Shown here one piece after another: positions 8,751 through 16,748 of a stretch of 64,000 nt of DNA. Positions within the stretch are counted from its first letter, which is position 1; each line of letters opens with the position of its first letter. A model generated the notes under the pieces. That model had not been told where the DNA came from and did not search any database. It was given only the letters and a program-made list of their open reading frames with translations. The translations under genes and the position numbers were made by a program. This DNA is from Actinoplanes sp. M2I2 (lineage in GTDB: Bacteria > Actinomycetota > Actinomycetes > Mycobacteriales > Micromonosporaceae), in contig NZ_JALPVJ010000011.1 of assembly GCF_023544445.1 (NCBI RefSeq), positions 62,001-126,000 of the forward strand, written 5' to 3'.

Positions 8751-9346
8751 GACGAGCTCCCTCTGAATCCGGTCCGGTCGGCCTCCGTGATCTTACGGAG
8801 CACCCGCGCCGGGTTGCCCGCGACGATCACCCCGGCCGGGACCGGCCGCGTCACGACGCTGCCCGACCCGACGATCGACCCGTCACCGATCGTCACTCCC
8901 TGGTTGATCGTGACGTCACCGCCCACCCAGACCCGATGACCGATGGTGACCGGTTTGGCGTAACACCCACCGGCCGCGCGCTCGTCCGGGTCGATGGCGT
9001 GATTGCTCGTGTAGATGCCTACCCGCGGCCCGAACAGCACATCGTCCCCGATCGTGATGCCACCGCCATCGAGCAGCACGCAGTCGAAGTTGGCGTAGAA
9101 CCGGTCTCCGACGGTGATGTTGAACCCGAACTCACACCGGAACGTCGGCTCGAAGTGGCAGCCCGTCCCCACGCTGCGCAACAGGCGCCGCAGGATCGCC
9201 TCCCGCGCCGCTTGCGGCTGCCCGAAGCTGTCGTTGTACTCGCCGGTGAGCATGACTGTCCGCTTCCGCGCCTCGACAAGCTCACTCGTCAAGTCGTCAT
9301 ACATTGCGCCGGTCAACATGTACGCCCGCTGCTCTTCAAGAGTCAC
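8747..9346 (-). CDS. Maltose/galactoside O-acetyltransferase-like protein
   Basis: The 199-residue protein belongs to the hexapeptide-repeat sugar acetyltransferases (Maa/LacA type), which move acetyl from acetyl-CoA to sugar hydroxyls. The N-terminal Mac domain (EEQRAYMLTGAMYDDLTSEL) is followed by the left-handed beta helix with repeated imperfect hexads (ITIGDDVLFGPRVGIYTSNH, VTIGHRVWVGGDVTINQGV, IGDGSIVGSGSVVTRPVP) and the closing AGNPARVLR. The catalytic His is in TSNHAID. GTG start at 9346. It overlaps the LLM oxidoreductase gene by 4 bp. Confidence 0.9.
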   Translation of the reverse strand: MTLEEQRAYMLTGAMYDDLTSELVEARKRTVMLTGEYNDSFGQPQAAREAILRRLLRSVGTGCHFEPTFRCEFGFNITVGDRFYANFDCVLLDGGGITIGDDVLFGPRVGIYTSNHAIDPDERAAGGCYAKPVTIGHRVWVGGDVTINQGVTIGDGSIVGSGSVVTRPVPAGVIVAGNPARVLRKITEADRTGFRGSSS

Positions 9347-9474
9347 AACGAATCCTTACGCGCCGGCCGCCTGTGGAGAACCCCTTCGAGATCAAAATCT
9401 GATGGGTACGGACCTCAACTTCCCTCATGGGCCGGGCGCATCGAGCAGGGCATCGCCATCTCTATGATCGAGCG

Positions 9475-10266
9475 ATGTTGATCAGCGACGCCGACCTGGC
9501 AGTGTCAGCGGCCGAGGCGGGCGCGGCGGTGGTGCTTGAGCACTACGGGACGCACTTGGCACGATTCGACAAGGCGCCCGGCGACTTCGCCACGCAAGCC
9601 GACCTCGATGCCGAGCAGGCGATCTTCGCCCGGCTGACCGGAGCCCGCCCCGGCGACGTGATCGTCGGCGAGGAGAGCGGTCGCACCGGCGCCGCCGGCG
9701 GCGAGCGCGAGTGGCTCGTCGACCCCCTGTGCGGAACGCTGAACTACGCCGCCAGGACCATGCTGGTTGCGGTCAACGTCGCCCTGCGCACCAACGGCCG
9801 CACGTCGGCCGCCGCGGCGGCCGATCCGTTCGCCGCAGAGGTCTTCTGGACCGACGGCGCCCAGTCCTGGGTGCGCCACCGGGGCCGCGACGAGTTGCTC
9901 GCGCCGACTGCCGCCACCAACCTCGTCGACCTCAACCTCGACCCGCCGTTCCCCAACGCCCCAGCCTTCCGAGCCGCGCGCCTGCTCCTCGACGACCGTT
10001 TCACCGCCCGCTTCCGGCCGCGCGTCATCTCGACCACCTTGGCGCTGGCCTGGGTGGCCGCGGGCCGGCGAGCGGCGTACCTCACCGACGGCCACCTGAA
10101 AGACAGCGTCCACTTCGCGGCCGGCATCGCCCTGTGTGAGGCCGCGGGCTGCATCGTGACCAGCCTCGACGGCGGCCCCCTCCACACCGGCGCCCAGGGC
10201 CTGATCGCCGCAGCCGACCCGGCCACCCACGGCGCCCTGCTCGAGCTGACAGCTCACGTCGAATAG
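9475..10266 (+). CDS. Inositol monophosphatase-family protein with degenerate metal site
   Basis: The 263-residue protein has the FIG/IMPase fold landmarks: GEESG (Glu66-Glu67), DPLCGTLNY (Asp83) and VHFAAGIALCEAAG near the C-terminus. The canonical motifs are DPxDGTxNF and WDxAAG. Here the second Asp of the first motif is Cys86, and the Asp of the second is His213. Two of the usual metal ligands are thus replaced, so normal magnesium-dependent phosphatase activity is uncertain. I recall similar actinobacterial sequences with DPLCGT, so this may be a recognised subgroup. ATG 9475 gives the usual family N-terminus. Confidence 0.8.
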   Translation: MLISDADLAVSAAEAGAAVVLEHYGTHLARFDKAPGDFATQADLDAEQAIFARLTGARPGDVIVGEESGRTGAAGGEREWLVDPLCGTLNYAARTMLVAVNVALRTNGRTSAAAAADPFAAEVFWTDGAQSWVRHRGRDELLAPTAATNLVDLNLDPPFPNAPAFRAARLLLDDRFTARFRPRVISTTLALAWVAAGRRAAYLTDGHLKDSVHFAAGIALCEAAGCIVTSLDGGPLHTGAQGLIAAADPATHGALLELTAHVE

Positions 10267-10419
10267 CCGGACCGGATGCGGACCCTTTGCGAACTCGTCG
10301 AGCGAGGGCGCAGAGCGTTCCCGAAACAGCCGGGCGGCGGTACAGAGGGTCCCCGAATTCGTCGGAGCGATCGTCGCTGTCCGATGACAGGTCGGCTTGT
10401 GTGATTTCCGAGCCGAAGG

Positions 10420-10917
10420 TCAGTGGTCGCCCCGGGGATAAGACGCCGACGGGACAGACAGGCGCATAGCCGGGTCGGACGTACGACGGAATCCCTGTGA
10501 GGCGTAGAGCGGCTCTCCTTCCGAGCTGGCGCGCAGGTCGATCACTCCGGCGCCCCGGACGCGGAACCACTCGATCAGAGCCGACATGCAAGCGCGGGCG
10601 TAACCCCGGCGCCGGTGGGCCGGGTCGGTCGCGACATTGAATACGTAGCCGGCCAGACCGCTGGGATTGCGAGGGCCGCCCAGCCGCTCCTCGAGGATGC
10701 CGACCGCGCAAGCCGCGAGCCGCCCCGGCGCGTCCGGATGATCGACGACAAAGCCCACCATGGTCGGCGTGGATTCCGCCAGCCGCCGCAGCAGTGTCTG
10801 CCGAGCCACGTCCCGCCAGCCGCCCTCGTCCGAATCGTCGGCCACCCCGAACAGCACACCCCGGAGCCGCACCAACTCGGCCGCATCGTCCACCGTGGCC
10901 ATGCGTACGTCGATCAT
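10420..10917 (-). CDS. GNAT-family N-acetyltransferase
   Basis: The 165-residue protein has a single GNAT domain: N-terminal VRMATVDDAAELVRLRG, a central strand, the acetyl-CoA-binding motif VATDPAHRRRGYARACMSALIEW (RRRGYA pyrophosphate loop), and C-terminal GEPLYASQGFRR. It transfers acetyl to an amine of unknown identity. It is a lone minus-strand gene; about 170 bp separate its start from the DUF1479 gene. Confidence 0.85.
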   Translation of the reverse strand: MIDVRMATVDDAAELVRLRGVLFGVADDSDEGGWRDVARQTLLRRLAESTPTMVGFVVDHPDAPGRLAACAVGILEERLGGPRNPSGLAGYVFNVATDPAHRRRGYARACMSALIEWFRVRGAGVIDLRASSEGEPLYASQGFRRTSDPAMRLSVPSASYPRGDH

Positions 10918-11086
10918 GGCTAGAGGGTAATGACGCCCCCTCCCATCACGTCACCGAATAAGGGCCAGCAACCTCACCGGGCGGGACCGTCCCGCCGTTG
11001 TACGCCGCCGCCCGGTAGGGGCGAGCTGACCACCGGACGCCGATCGCAGCGGCGGCTGGCCACGGCGGTCGGCGTTCGACGGTGCT

Positions 11087-12349
11087 TCAGACGAGACCCA
11101 GACCGCGGCGGCCGGTTTCGTTCAGGTCGGCCTCTGTGAAGCGGTTGGTCCAGTCGCGCTCGTAGTGTTCGGCCGGGAAGTCCGACGGGCTGGAGCCGCT
11201 GAGGAACGCCTCGCGCACGTTAGCGGCGTACGTCTCGTTGCGGGGACACCACGGGGCCGCGGGGATGTACATGACGTTGCCCCAGCCCTTCTGGTCCTGG
11301 ACGGGCGCGACGCTGTGGATCATGTCGCAGTGCCACCAGACCGAGTCGCCGGCCTGGACGTCGGGAATGCCGGACAGGGCCTCCATGAGCAGGCCGTGCC
11401 ACTTGTCGTCGGCCGGGAAGACCTGATTGACGGTCACTCCGCACATGTCGTCGTCAGGAACGTCGTTGAGCAGCGGGCGCAGCATCAGATAGGCCATGGC
11501 ACCGGGGATCGGCACCGTGTGGAGAACGCCTTGGTCGTGCGCCATGTCGGACAGGGCCGTCCAGCCCTGGAACGTGCGGAACGCCGAACACATGGTCGTG
11601 CCGGGATACTGCGGGCCGGCCGTGCGATACGCCGCGTCCCACGGGTCGTACTTCTCCACATCCCCGTTGAACAAGTGACGGAAAGCCTGTTGATAAGCCT
11701 CGGTCATCCACAGGTCCAGCGTGCCGGGGTCCAGGTGTGTCCCCAGGCCGGCGGAGTCGGCGCCCTCGGGGCGGCGGCGGATGCGGTCGGGGTACAGCGA
11801 GTCGCGCTCCGGGTCGAACCACTGCACACCGTCTGAGGTGTGCTTCCACTGGTTGTTCAGGAAAGCCTGTACGCGAGCCATGCGGTCGCTCTGGCGGGCT
11901 TCCATCTGCGCGCGGGACCAGTAGATCGGGTAGATCTCGGGCTTCGACCCGACGCTGCCGAAGAAGTCGTCGCCGGGCCCGCGGTAGTTCTCGAAGAACT
12001 TGTTCTCCTCGACGTACTGCACGATGCCGGCATCCCAGCCCAGAGCTTGAGACCGCTCGAAATGTCCCCGGACGACCAGGCAACCGCGCCTGCGCAGCAG
12101 GGCGACGTCGGCGGCGCTCACCGTGCCGGCCTCGATGTCGTCGTACGAGATGACCGGCCAGACCGTCTCGCCGCGCGCCTTGGCAGCGACGATGTCCGCG
12201 ACCTCGGCGGCGACCTTGCGCTCGACGACGGCGAAGACTTCCTCCACCGTGCGTCCGGAGGCGGCGATCTGCTTGCGCAAGGCGGTCTTGACTTCACGGA
12301 TGGCGGTGGGGAGGTCGGCGGGCGTCTCCTCCCAGTGGGGGAGCGGCAT
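11087..12349 (-). CDS. DUF1479 (YbiU-type) oxygenase
   Basis: The 420-residue protein matches the DUF1479/YbiU family of cupin-like 2-oxoglutarate/iron oxygenases. Seen: WPVISYDDIEAG, LRRRGCLVVRGHFER, GTHLDPGTLDLW (His and Asp of the iron triad), and WWHCDMIHSVAPV near the C-terminus (third His). Full length for the family. The start lies next to a double inverted operator and the gene is divergent from a ROK repressor, so expression is probably controlled by that repressor and a sugar or similar ligand. Substrate unknown. Confidence 0.85.
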   Translation of the reverse strand: MPLPHWEETPADLPTAIREVKTALRKQIAASGRTVEEVFAVVERKVAAEVADIVAAKARGETVWPVISYDDIEAGTVSAADVALLRRRGCLVVRGHFERSQALGWDAGIVQYVEENKFFENYRGPGDDFFGSVGSKPEIYPIYWSRAQMEARQSDRMARVQAFLNNQWKHTSDGVQWFDPERDSLYPDRIRRRPEGADSAGLGTHLDPGTLDLWMTEAYQQAFRHLFNGDVEKYDPWDAAYRTAGPQYPGTTMCSAFRTFQGWTALSDMAHDQGVLHTVPIPGAMAYLMLRPLLNDVPDDDMCGVTVNQVFPADDKWHGLLMEALSGIPDVQAGDSVWWHCDMIHSVAPVQDQKGWGNVMYIPAAPWCPRNETYAANVREAFLSGSSPSDFPAEHYERDWTNRFTEADLNETGRRGLGLV

Positions 12350-12362
12350 GGCGGTTCTCCTT

Positions 12363-12430
12363 CTAGTCAGGGCTCTTGCCTAGAAGAAGAGTAGGGTCCC
12401 GAGACCTTTCTAGGCAAGAGTCCTGACTAG
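12363..12430. promoter_or_regulatory. Paired inverted operator, likely ROK repressor site
   Basis: Two 23-bp arms (12363-12385 and 12408-12430) form an inverted repeat matching at 22 of 23 positions, separated by 22 bp. Each arm (ctagtcagg...ttgcctagaa) is itself an imperfect palindrome bounded by CTAG. The right arm ends 9 bp before the ROK start and the left arm 13 bp before the DUF1479 start, so occupancy would block both genes. Confidence 0.75.
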
Positions 12431-12439
12431 AGTGATGCT

Positions 12440-13831
12440 GTGGATACGGTCAAACCGTCACAGGAACTGCTTCGCTCCCTCACCGACGAGCATGTGTTGC
12501 GCGCTCTGATGCGTCACCGCCTGTTGACGCGCGCGGAGTTGTCCGCCGAGATCGGCATCTCGAAACCCACAGCCGGCGAAAGCGTCCGCCGACTCACCGA
12601 AGCCGGCCTCGTTGTGGATACCGGTCAGCGCACCCCGGGCGGTCGGGGACGCGGGCGGGTGGGCTCGTATTACTCGCTGGCCCCCGATGTCGGCCTGGCT
12701 CTCGCGGTCAGCGTCGCGCCCGAGGGCGTGGTGGCGGAATGCCTGGACGCGTACGGGGATCTGGTCGCCCGAGTGGAGAAGCCGATAGGTCGTCCGGCTC
12801 GTCCCGACGATGTGGCCGCCGCACTGGGCAGCGCCGTGGACGCGGTTCGCGAGCTGGTCGAGGCTCGGCAGGAAGCCGAGTTCCTTGAGAGCGGTGGGGG
12901 CCGTGACGATAGTCCCGAGTTGCGCGGGGCCGGCGTCGGCGGTGACGACAATGTCGAGTTGCGCGGAACAGGTGCGGGCCGTGACGACGGCCTTGGGTTG
13001 CTTGAGGGCGGTGTGGGCCGTGGCGGCGGTGTCGGGTTGTCTGAGGGCGGTGTGGGCCGCGACGACGGTGTCGGGTTGTCTGAGGGCGGCGTGGGCCGCG
13101 ACGACGGTGTCGGGTCGCGCGACGACGGTGTCGGGCTGCGGCAGCGTGGGCGGCTACGGCTGAACGCCCGCCCCCGGCTCGCGGTGGTGAGCGCGGCGGA
13201 TCCGGTCGATCGGCACACGGGGCGGCTCCTGCAGTTGCCGGATGCGCCGTTTCTGCTCGGGGAGATCGACCCGGTGGCGGTGCTGGCGGAGCGCGTCGGC
13301 GGCGCCGTGCTTGTGGACAACGACGTCAACTGGGCTGCTGAAGCGGAACGAGCGGCGACGCCACTGGACGACTTCGCGTATCTCTACCTCGATGAGGGCC
13401 TGGGATGCGCCGTCGTGAGCGACGGCGAGGTGCGCCGTGGGCACCGCGGAGTCGCCGGTGAAGTAGCACATCTGATCACGGTGGGGCCGGAGGGACGCGC
13501 GATGCCTTTGATCGAGGTGTTCGGCTTACTCGGGCTCCGGCACGAGCACTCAACGGCTGTGGATGTCGACCGGCTGCTCGCGCAGCGGCCGCCGGAGGTG
13601 GTGACGGCGGTCGGCGGGCTGATCGCGGCTCTCGCGGCGCTCATCGATCCCGAAGTGGTCGTCATCGGGGGACGGTGGGGTACACAGCTGATCGACGTCA
13701 TCGCCGCCGAAGTCGGGCGATCGCCTCGTCCCGTGCCGGTGCGGGCCGCGTCTGTGAGCACGGAACCGTCGCTCACAGGTGCCCGGGCCGACGCTGTCCA
13801 CAGGCTGCGTGGACTCATCACTGCCCGGTGA
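12440..13831 (+). CDS. ROK-family transcriptional repressor with internal Gly/Asp repeat
   Basis: N-terminal winged helix (about 10-65: HVLRALMRHRLLTRAELSAE, ISKPTAGESVRRL) joins a ROK sugar-kinase-like domain with LVDNDVNWAAEAE, YLYLDEGLGCAVV and RGHRGVAGEVAHL. The usual cysteine zinc cluster (CxCxxxGC) is not seen after GEVAHL, so zinc binding may be lost. Residues about 150-232 are an insertion rich in Gly, Asp and Val with repeated GGVGRDDGVGLSE units. Start is GTG 12440, directly after the operator. The final codons and stop are the first copy of a 46-bp downstream repeat. Likely autoregulated and controlling the divergent DUF1479 gene. Confidence 0.85.
   Translation: MDTVKPSQELLRSLTDEHVLRALMRHRLLTRAELSAEIGISKPTAGESVRRLTEAGLVVDTGQRTPGGRGRGRVGSYYSLAPDVGLALAVSVAPEGVVAECLDAYGDLVARVEKPIGRPARPDDVAAALGSAVDAVRELVEARQEAEFLESGGGRDDSPELRGAGVGGDDNVELRGTGAGRDDGLGLLEGGVGRGGGVGLSEGGVGRDDGVGLSEGGVGRDDGVGSRDDGVGLRQRGRLRLNARPRLAVVSAADPVDRHTGRLLQLPDAPFLLGEIDPVAVLAERVGGAVLVDNDVNWAAEAERAATPLDDFAYLYLDEGLGCAVVSDGEVRRGHRGVAGEVAHLITVGPEGRAMPLIEVFGLLGLRHEHSTAVDVDRLLAQRPPEVVTAVGGLIAALAALIDPEVVVIGGRWGTQLIDVIAAEVGRSPRPVPVRAASVSTEPSLTGARADAVHRLRGLITAR
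13003..13129 (+). repeat. In-frame 39-bp repeats inside the ROK gene
   Basis: A 39-bp unit (ctgagggcggtgtgggccgc...) encoding the 13 residues GGVGRDDGVGLSE occurs about three times with few changes, followed by a shortened copy ending RDDGVGL. All copies keep the frame, so the protein is lengthened rather than broken. Looser copies (GGGRDDSPELRGAG, GAGRDDGLGLLEG) extend upstream to about 12890. Confidence 0.85.
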
Positions 13832-14063
13832 CCGCCTCTGGGTCCGCGGGCTGTGTGAGCACGTGGTTGCCCGGCGACGGCCTCTGGGTCTGCAGGCTGT
13901 GTGAGCGCGCGGTTGCCCGGCGACGGCCTCTGGGTCTGCAGGCTGTGTGGGCTCATGGTTGCCCGGCGGCGGCCTGTGGGTCGGCAGGCTGTGTGGGCTC
14001 ATGGTTGCCCGGTGACGGCCTGTGGGTCCGCAGGCTGTTTGGCTCATCGTCGCCTGGTGACCG
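13809..14063 (+). repeat. 46-bp tandem repeat, about 5.5 copies, spanning the ROK stop codon
   Basis: The GCCCGG landmark recurs at 13823, 13869, 13915, 13961 and 14007, with a GCCTGG variant at 14052, giving periods of 46, 46, 46, 46 and 45 bp. The first unit contains the last codons and TGA of the ROK gene (atcactgcccggtga). Later units (caggctgtgtgggctcatgg, then ttgcccggtgac) resemble that gene end. Confidence 0.9.
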
Positions 14064-14114
14064 CTTCTGGTGACGTCTGAGCCTGTGGGCGGGCGGATCC
14101 GCGCGCCTGGAAGG

Positions 14115-14384
14115 TCAGCCGATGAGTTCGGGGATCCGGCCGAAGAGCTGCGTCGTGTAGGTCGTCATCTCGTGGAGCATCCAGTTGCCCGAGAAGAGCA
14201 GGGCGGCGCAGACCGCGGCCGCCTTCGGGACGAAGGACAGCGTCGCTTCCTGGATCTGGGTCACCGACTGGAACAGGGAGATGGCGAAACCGACCGCGAG
14301 CGCCGTCAGCAGGACCGGTGCGCACATCTTGGCGGCGATGGTCATGGCCTGAAGGCCCAACTCGATGATCATGGTGTCGCTCAT
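14115..14384 (-). CDS. fliQ: Flagellar/type III export protein FliQ, isolated
   Basis: The 89-residue product has the normal length and two-helix plan of FliQ, a membrane subunit of the flagellar export gate (FliPQR). Helices are about 15-38 (APVLLTALAVGFAISLFQSV) and 52-72; the conserved loop TQIQEATLSFVPK is intact. Normally fliQ lies between fliP and fliR. No other flagellar gene is visible here, and its upstream neighbour is an unrelated isomerase-like gene. It could be a functional gene displaced from the cluster, or a relic. Confidence 0.9.
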   Translation of the reverse strand: MSDTMIIELGLQAMTIAAKMCAPVLLTALAVGFAISLFQSVTQIQEATLSFVPKAAAVCAALLFSGNWMLHEMTTYTTQLFGRIPELIG

Positions 14385-14700
14385 ACCTCTCTGTTCGGGC
14401 TGAACGGGTCGGCGACGAGTGCAGACCGGTTGCAGTTCGGTGAGAGCGGCCCGGAAATACTCAACTTGGCGCCGGCGGGCCGCCCAGTCCGCGATCCGGT
14501 GGCCCAGTTATCCGAACACCCACCTTGCCGACCAAAGCCGACAAGGGCAAGACCCTCCACGGGGGCGAGAACCGACAGGACAGCGCCTGCGCAGGCCGAA
14601 GCCGACCAAGAGCCGGCCGGTAGGGAATCGGCCCGAGCGGGTAGATGCCGGCCAGGAGCAGCGCCGGGTGGGTACAGGCTGCAGTCGGCCGGCACCCGGG
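14385..14700. other. 316-bp gap without a supported gene
   Basis: This lies upstream of fliQ on its strand. A 104-codon open frame ends with a 4-bp overlap on fliQ, but it is rich in Ser, Pro, Cys and Arg and resembles no export protein; in particular no FliP is present. I see no strong promoter or terminator. Confidence 0.5.
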
Positions 14701-15504
14701 TCAGACGACGGAGAAGTTTTCCGGGAGGGGCGTACGGCCGGTCAGCGCGCTCAGCACGGCTGGGCCCTCGCCCAATGCCACGGCGATCCGGGCCGCGAGC
14801 AGCGTGGCCTCCGAGACGGCGGCGGGGTCGAAGGCCACCGGTACGCCGGCCGCGGCGGCCACGTCGGAGCCGTGGACCACCAGCTCGAACGTTCGGGTCG
14901 GGAGCCAGTCGCGGACCCGCATGCCGCCGACGGGGGTGGACACCACGTCGTCGTCGGCGACCGCGGCCAGCGCCTGGGTGGCGCGGCCCGCGAGGTCACC
15001 GGCCGACGTCAGGAGATCGGCTGCTCGGCGGGCGTCGTCGTCGGAGGCGGCCACCGCGGCGGCGTACAGCTCGGGCGGCACGTCCCGCACGAACGCGAAG
15101 TAGCCCTCGGGGGCCTCGACGTTCACGGTCGGCGGCGCGGGGCGGAAGGTCGACGGGGAGCCGGGGGAGGAGGCCGCGCCGGGCAGCGATGTCGACCTGC
15201 CGGAACTCGCAGCGGAACCCGGCAGGAAAGACGGTTCGCCGGCGGGTGCCCCGGAGCCCGGGGGCGGCGGCGATCCGTCGGAGGTCTCCCCGGACGACGT
15301 CGAAGCGCTGGACGTGCGCCCGCGTGCCGAGGCGGTGCCGAGCACCGCCGGCACCTGCTCGAGGGCGGAGCTCACGGTGTGGCCGATCAGGTCGCGCAGC
15401 GTCCACTTGCCGAGGCCGGGACCGTCGAGGCGGTCGGCCGGCACGCGGCTCACCAGGTCGACGAAGGAGACGGCGGCGGAACGGTAGGTCCGGCGGTAAT
15501 CCAT
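14701..15504 (-). CDS. Maleylpyruvate isomerase-like (DinB-fold) protein
   Basis: The 267-residue protein has the N-terminal mycothiol-dependent maleylpyruvate isomerase pattern: GLGKWTLRDLIGHTVSSAL with the metal-ligand His, and ELVVHGSDVAAAAG with the second His region. Such proteins are divalent-metal, often mycothiol-dependent transferases. Between about residues 60 and 128 there is a low-complexity stretch rich in Ser, Gly and Pro, an insertion relative to the usual compact fold. Monocistronic on the minus strand. Substrate not predictable. Confidence 0.8.
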   Translation of the reverse strand: MDYRRTYRSAAVSFVDLVSRVPADRLDGPGLGKWTLRDLIGHTVSSALEQVPAVLGTASARGRTSSASTSSGETSDGSPPPPGSGAPAGEPSFLPGSAASSGRSTSLPGAASSPGSPSTFRPAPPTVNVEAPEGYFAFVRDVPPELYAAAVAASDDDARRAADLLTSAGDLAGRATQALAAVADDDVVSTPVGGMRVRDWLPTRTFELVVHGSDVAAAAGVPVAFDPAAVSEATLLAARIAVALGEGPAVLSALTGRTPLPENFSVV

Positions 15505-15559
15505 GCCGCCAACCTAAGCCGTTCACGCCTGGGGGCGGCGCCCGCCTGGCCGAGCCGGG

Positions 15560-16183
15560 TCAGGCGTCCGGGTCGGGGCCGTTCGCGCGGTGGCGGCCGC
15601 CGGCGTAGTCGTGGTCGGCTGTCTCGTCGTCGGTGGCGCCGTGGCGTGCGTGGTAGTGGGGTTCCGCGTGTGGTTGCGGCAGGCCGGACGGGCGCGGCGG
15701 GCGGGGCTCGGCCTCGGCCGGGCGGGCGCCCAGGCCGGACGGTGGCAGGCCGGACGGCATGGGACCGGAGGCGGGGCGGGATTCCGGCTCCTCGCGGGGC
15801 TTCGAGGGTTGTGCGGCCGGGTCGAGCGGGGGCGGCGGTGACGGGAACGGCTGCCGCTCCGCGTGGCTGGTCGCGTGGTGGCCCGCGTACGGCTGGGTGA
15901 CGTTCTCCTCCAGGCGTTTGATCTTGACGCGGGAGCGGTGGCGCGCGAAGACGGCCGCGGCGAGGGCCAGCGCGGGGGTCGCGAAGACGAACCACGACGT
16001 GAACGGCGACTCGGGCGCGACCACCATCAGGTAGCCCGCGTAGCCCAGGAACGCCAGGCCCAGCAGCACGTCGACCACGCGCATGATCAGGTTCTGGCCG
16101 AGACCCAGCACGGCCAGGATCAGGAACAGCAGGCCCGCGGCGGCCAGCGACCCGGCGTACGCGAGAAATTCGCCGTCCGACAT
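15560..16183 (-). CDS. Membrane protein with Pro-rich cytoplasmic tail
   Basis: Of 207 residues, the first 80 hold three hydrophobic helices (about 8-28 AGSLAAAGLLFLILAVLGL, 35-53, 64-80). A charged stretch HRSRVKIKRLEEN follows, then about 110 residues rich in Pro, Ser, Arg and His with no recognisable fold. No family or function is recognised. It is divergent from chaB, with 166 bp between the starts. Confidence 0.7.
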   Translation of the reverse strand: MSDGEFLAYAGSLAAAGLLFLILAVLGLGQNLIMRVVDVLLGLAFLGYAGYLMVVAPESPFTSWFVFATPALALAAAVFARHRSRVKIKRLEENVTQPYAGHHATSHAERQPFPSPPPPLDPAAQPSKPREEPESRPASGPMPSGLPPSGLGARPAEAEPRPPRPSGLPQPHAEPHYHARHGATDDETADHDYAGGRHRANGPDPDA

Positions 16184-16349
16184 GGAGACTCCAAGAAATG
16201 ATCAGGAACCCCCATTGTCGGCGCTTTGGGACGTTACCGGCGCCATTTCTGGCCGAGCCACCCGTCGCAGTCCCATACCTGTACGTTCGTCCGGTTCTGA
16301 AGGCCCGGCGCAGGAGTTTGCCGGGCGTCCGTCGGGGAACCGGGAACTC

Positions 16350-16748
16350 ATGCCAGCACGTGAGGAGCTGCCGTCGACGCTGAAGCGGTCGTCGAAGAAG
16401 GCCCAGGAGACGTTCGCGAAGACGCATGATTCGGCCGTCGAGCAGTACGGCGAGGGCGAGCGGGCCCACCGCACCGCCTTCTCGGCCGTCAAGCATTCGT
16501 TCGAGAAGGTCGGCGACCACTGGGAGCCGAAGGAGCAGAAGGGGCCCAGCGACGCCAAGGCGGCCGGCGGCCGGGACACCGGCGCCGAGACCGCGGGCGG
16601 CGTCGACGCCAACGCGTCCAAGGAGCACCTGGCCGGCATCGCGAAGCGGCTGGAGATCCGCGGACGCTCCCGGATGACCAAGGCGGAGCTGGTCGAAGCC
16701 ATCCAGAAGGCCAACGCCCGGGAGTCGCGCCGAAGCCTGAACCGATGA
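16350..16748 (+). CDS. ChaB-family protein with C-terminal SAP/Rho-N-like helix pair
   Basis: Residues 1-62 are a clear ChaB domain: MPAREELPSTLKRSSKKAQE, HDSAVEQYGEGERAHRTAF, AVKHSFEKVGDHWEPK. ChaB was named as a regulator of the ChaA cation antiporter, but its molecular role is unsettled. After a Gly-rich linker, residues about 95-125 (KEHLAGIAKRLEIRGRSRMT, KAELVEAI) look like a Rho N-terminal/SAP-type nucleic-acid-binding motif, common in actinobacterial ChaB proteins. Length 132 aa. Its stop overlaps the DUF1810 start by 4 bp. Confidence 0.85.
   Translation: MPAREELPSTLKRSSKKAQETFAKTHDSAVEQYGEGERAHRTAFSAVKHSFEKVGDHWEPKEQKGPSDAKAAGGRDTGAETAGGVDANASKEHLAGIAKRLEIRGRSRMTKAELVEAIQKANARESRRSLNR

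Noticed and set aside
746..14063. Repeat arrays considered as CRISPR
   Set aside because: The 45- and 46-bp units are directly tandem with no unique spacers, and no cas genes are present.
14381..14695. 104-codon minus-strand frame overlapping fliQ by 4 bp
   Set aside because: Its Ser/Pro/Cys/Arg-rich text matches no export protein, and no ribosome binding site is seen; the overlap is probably chance.
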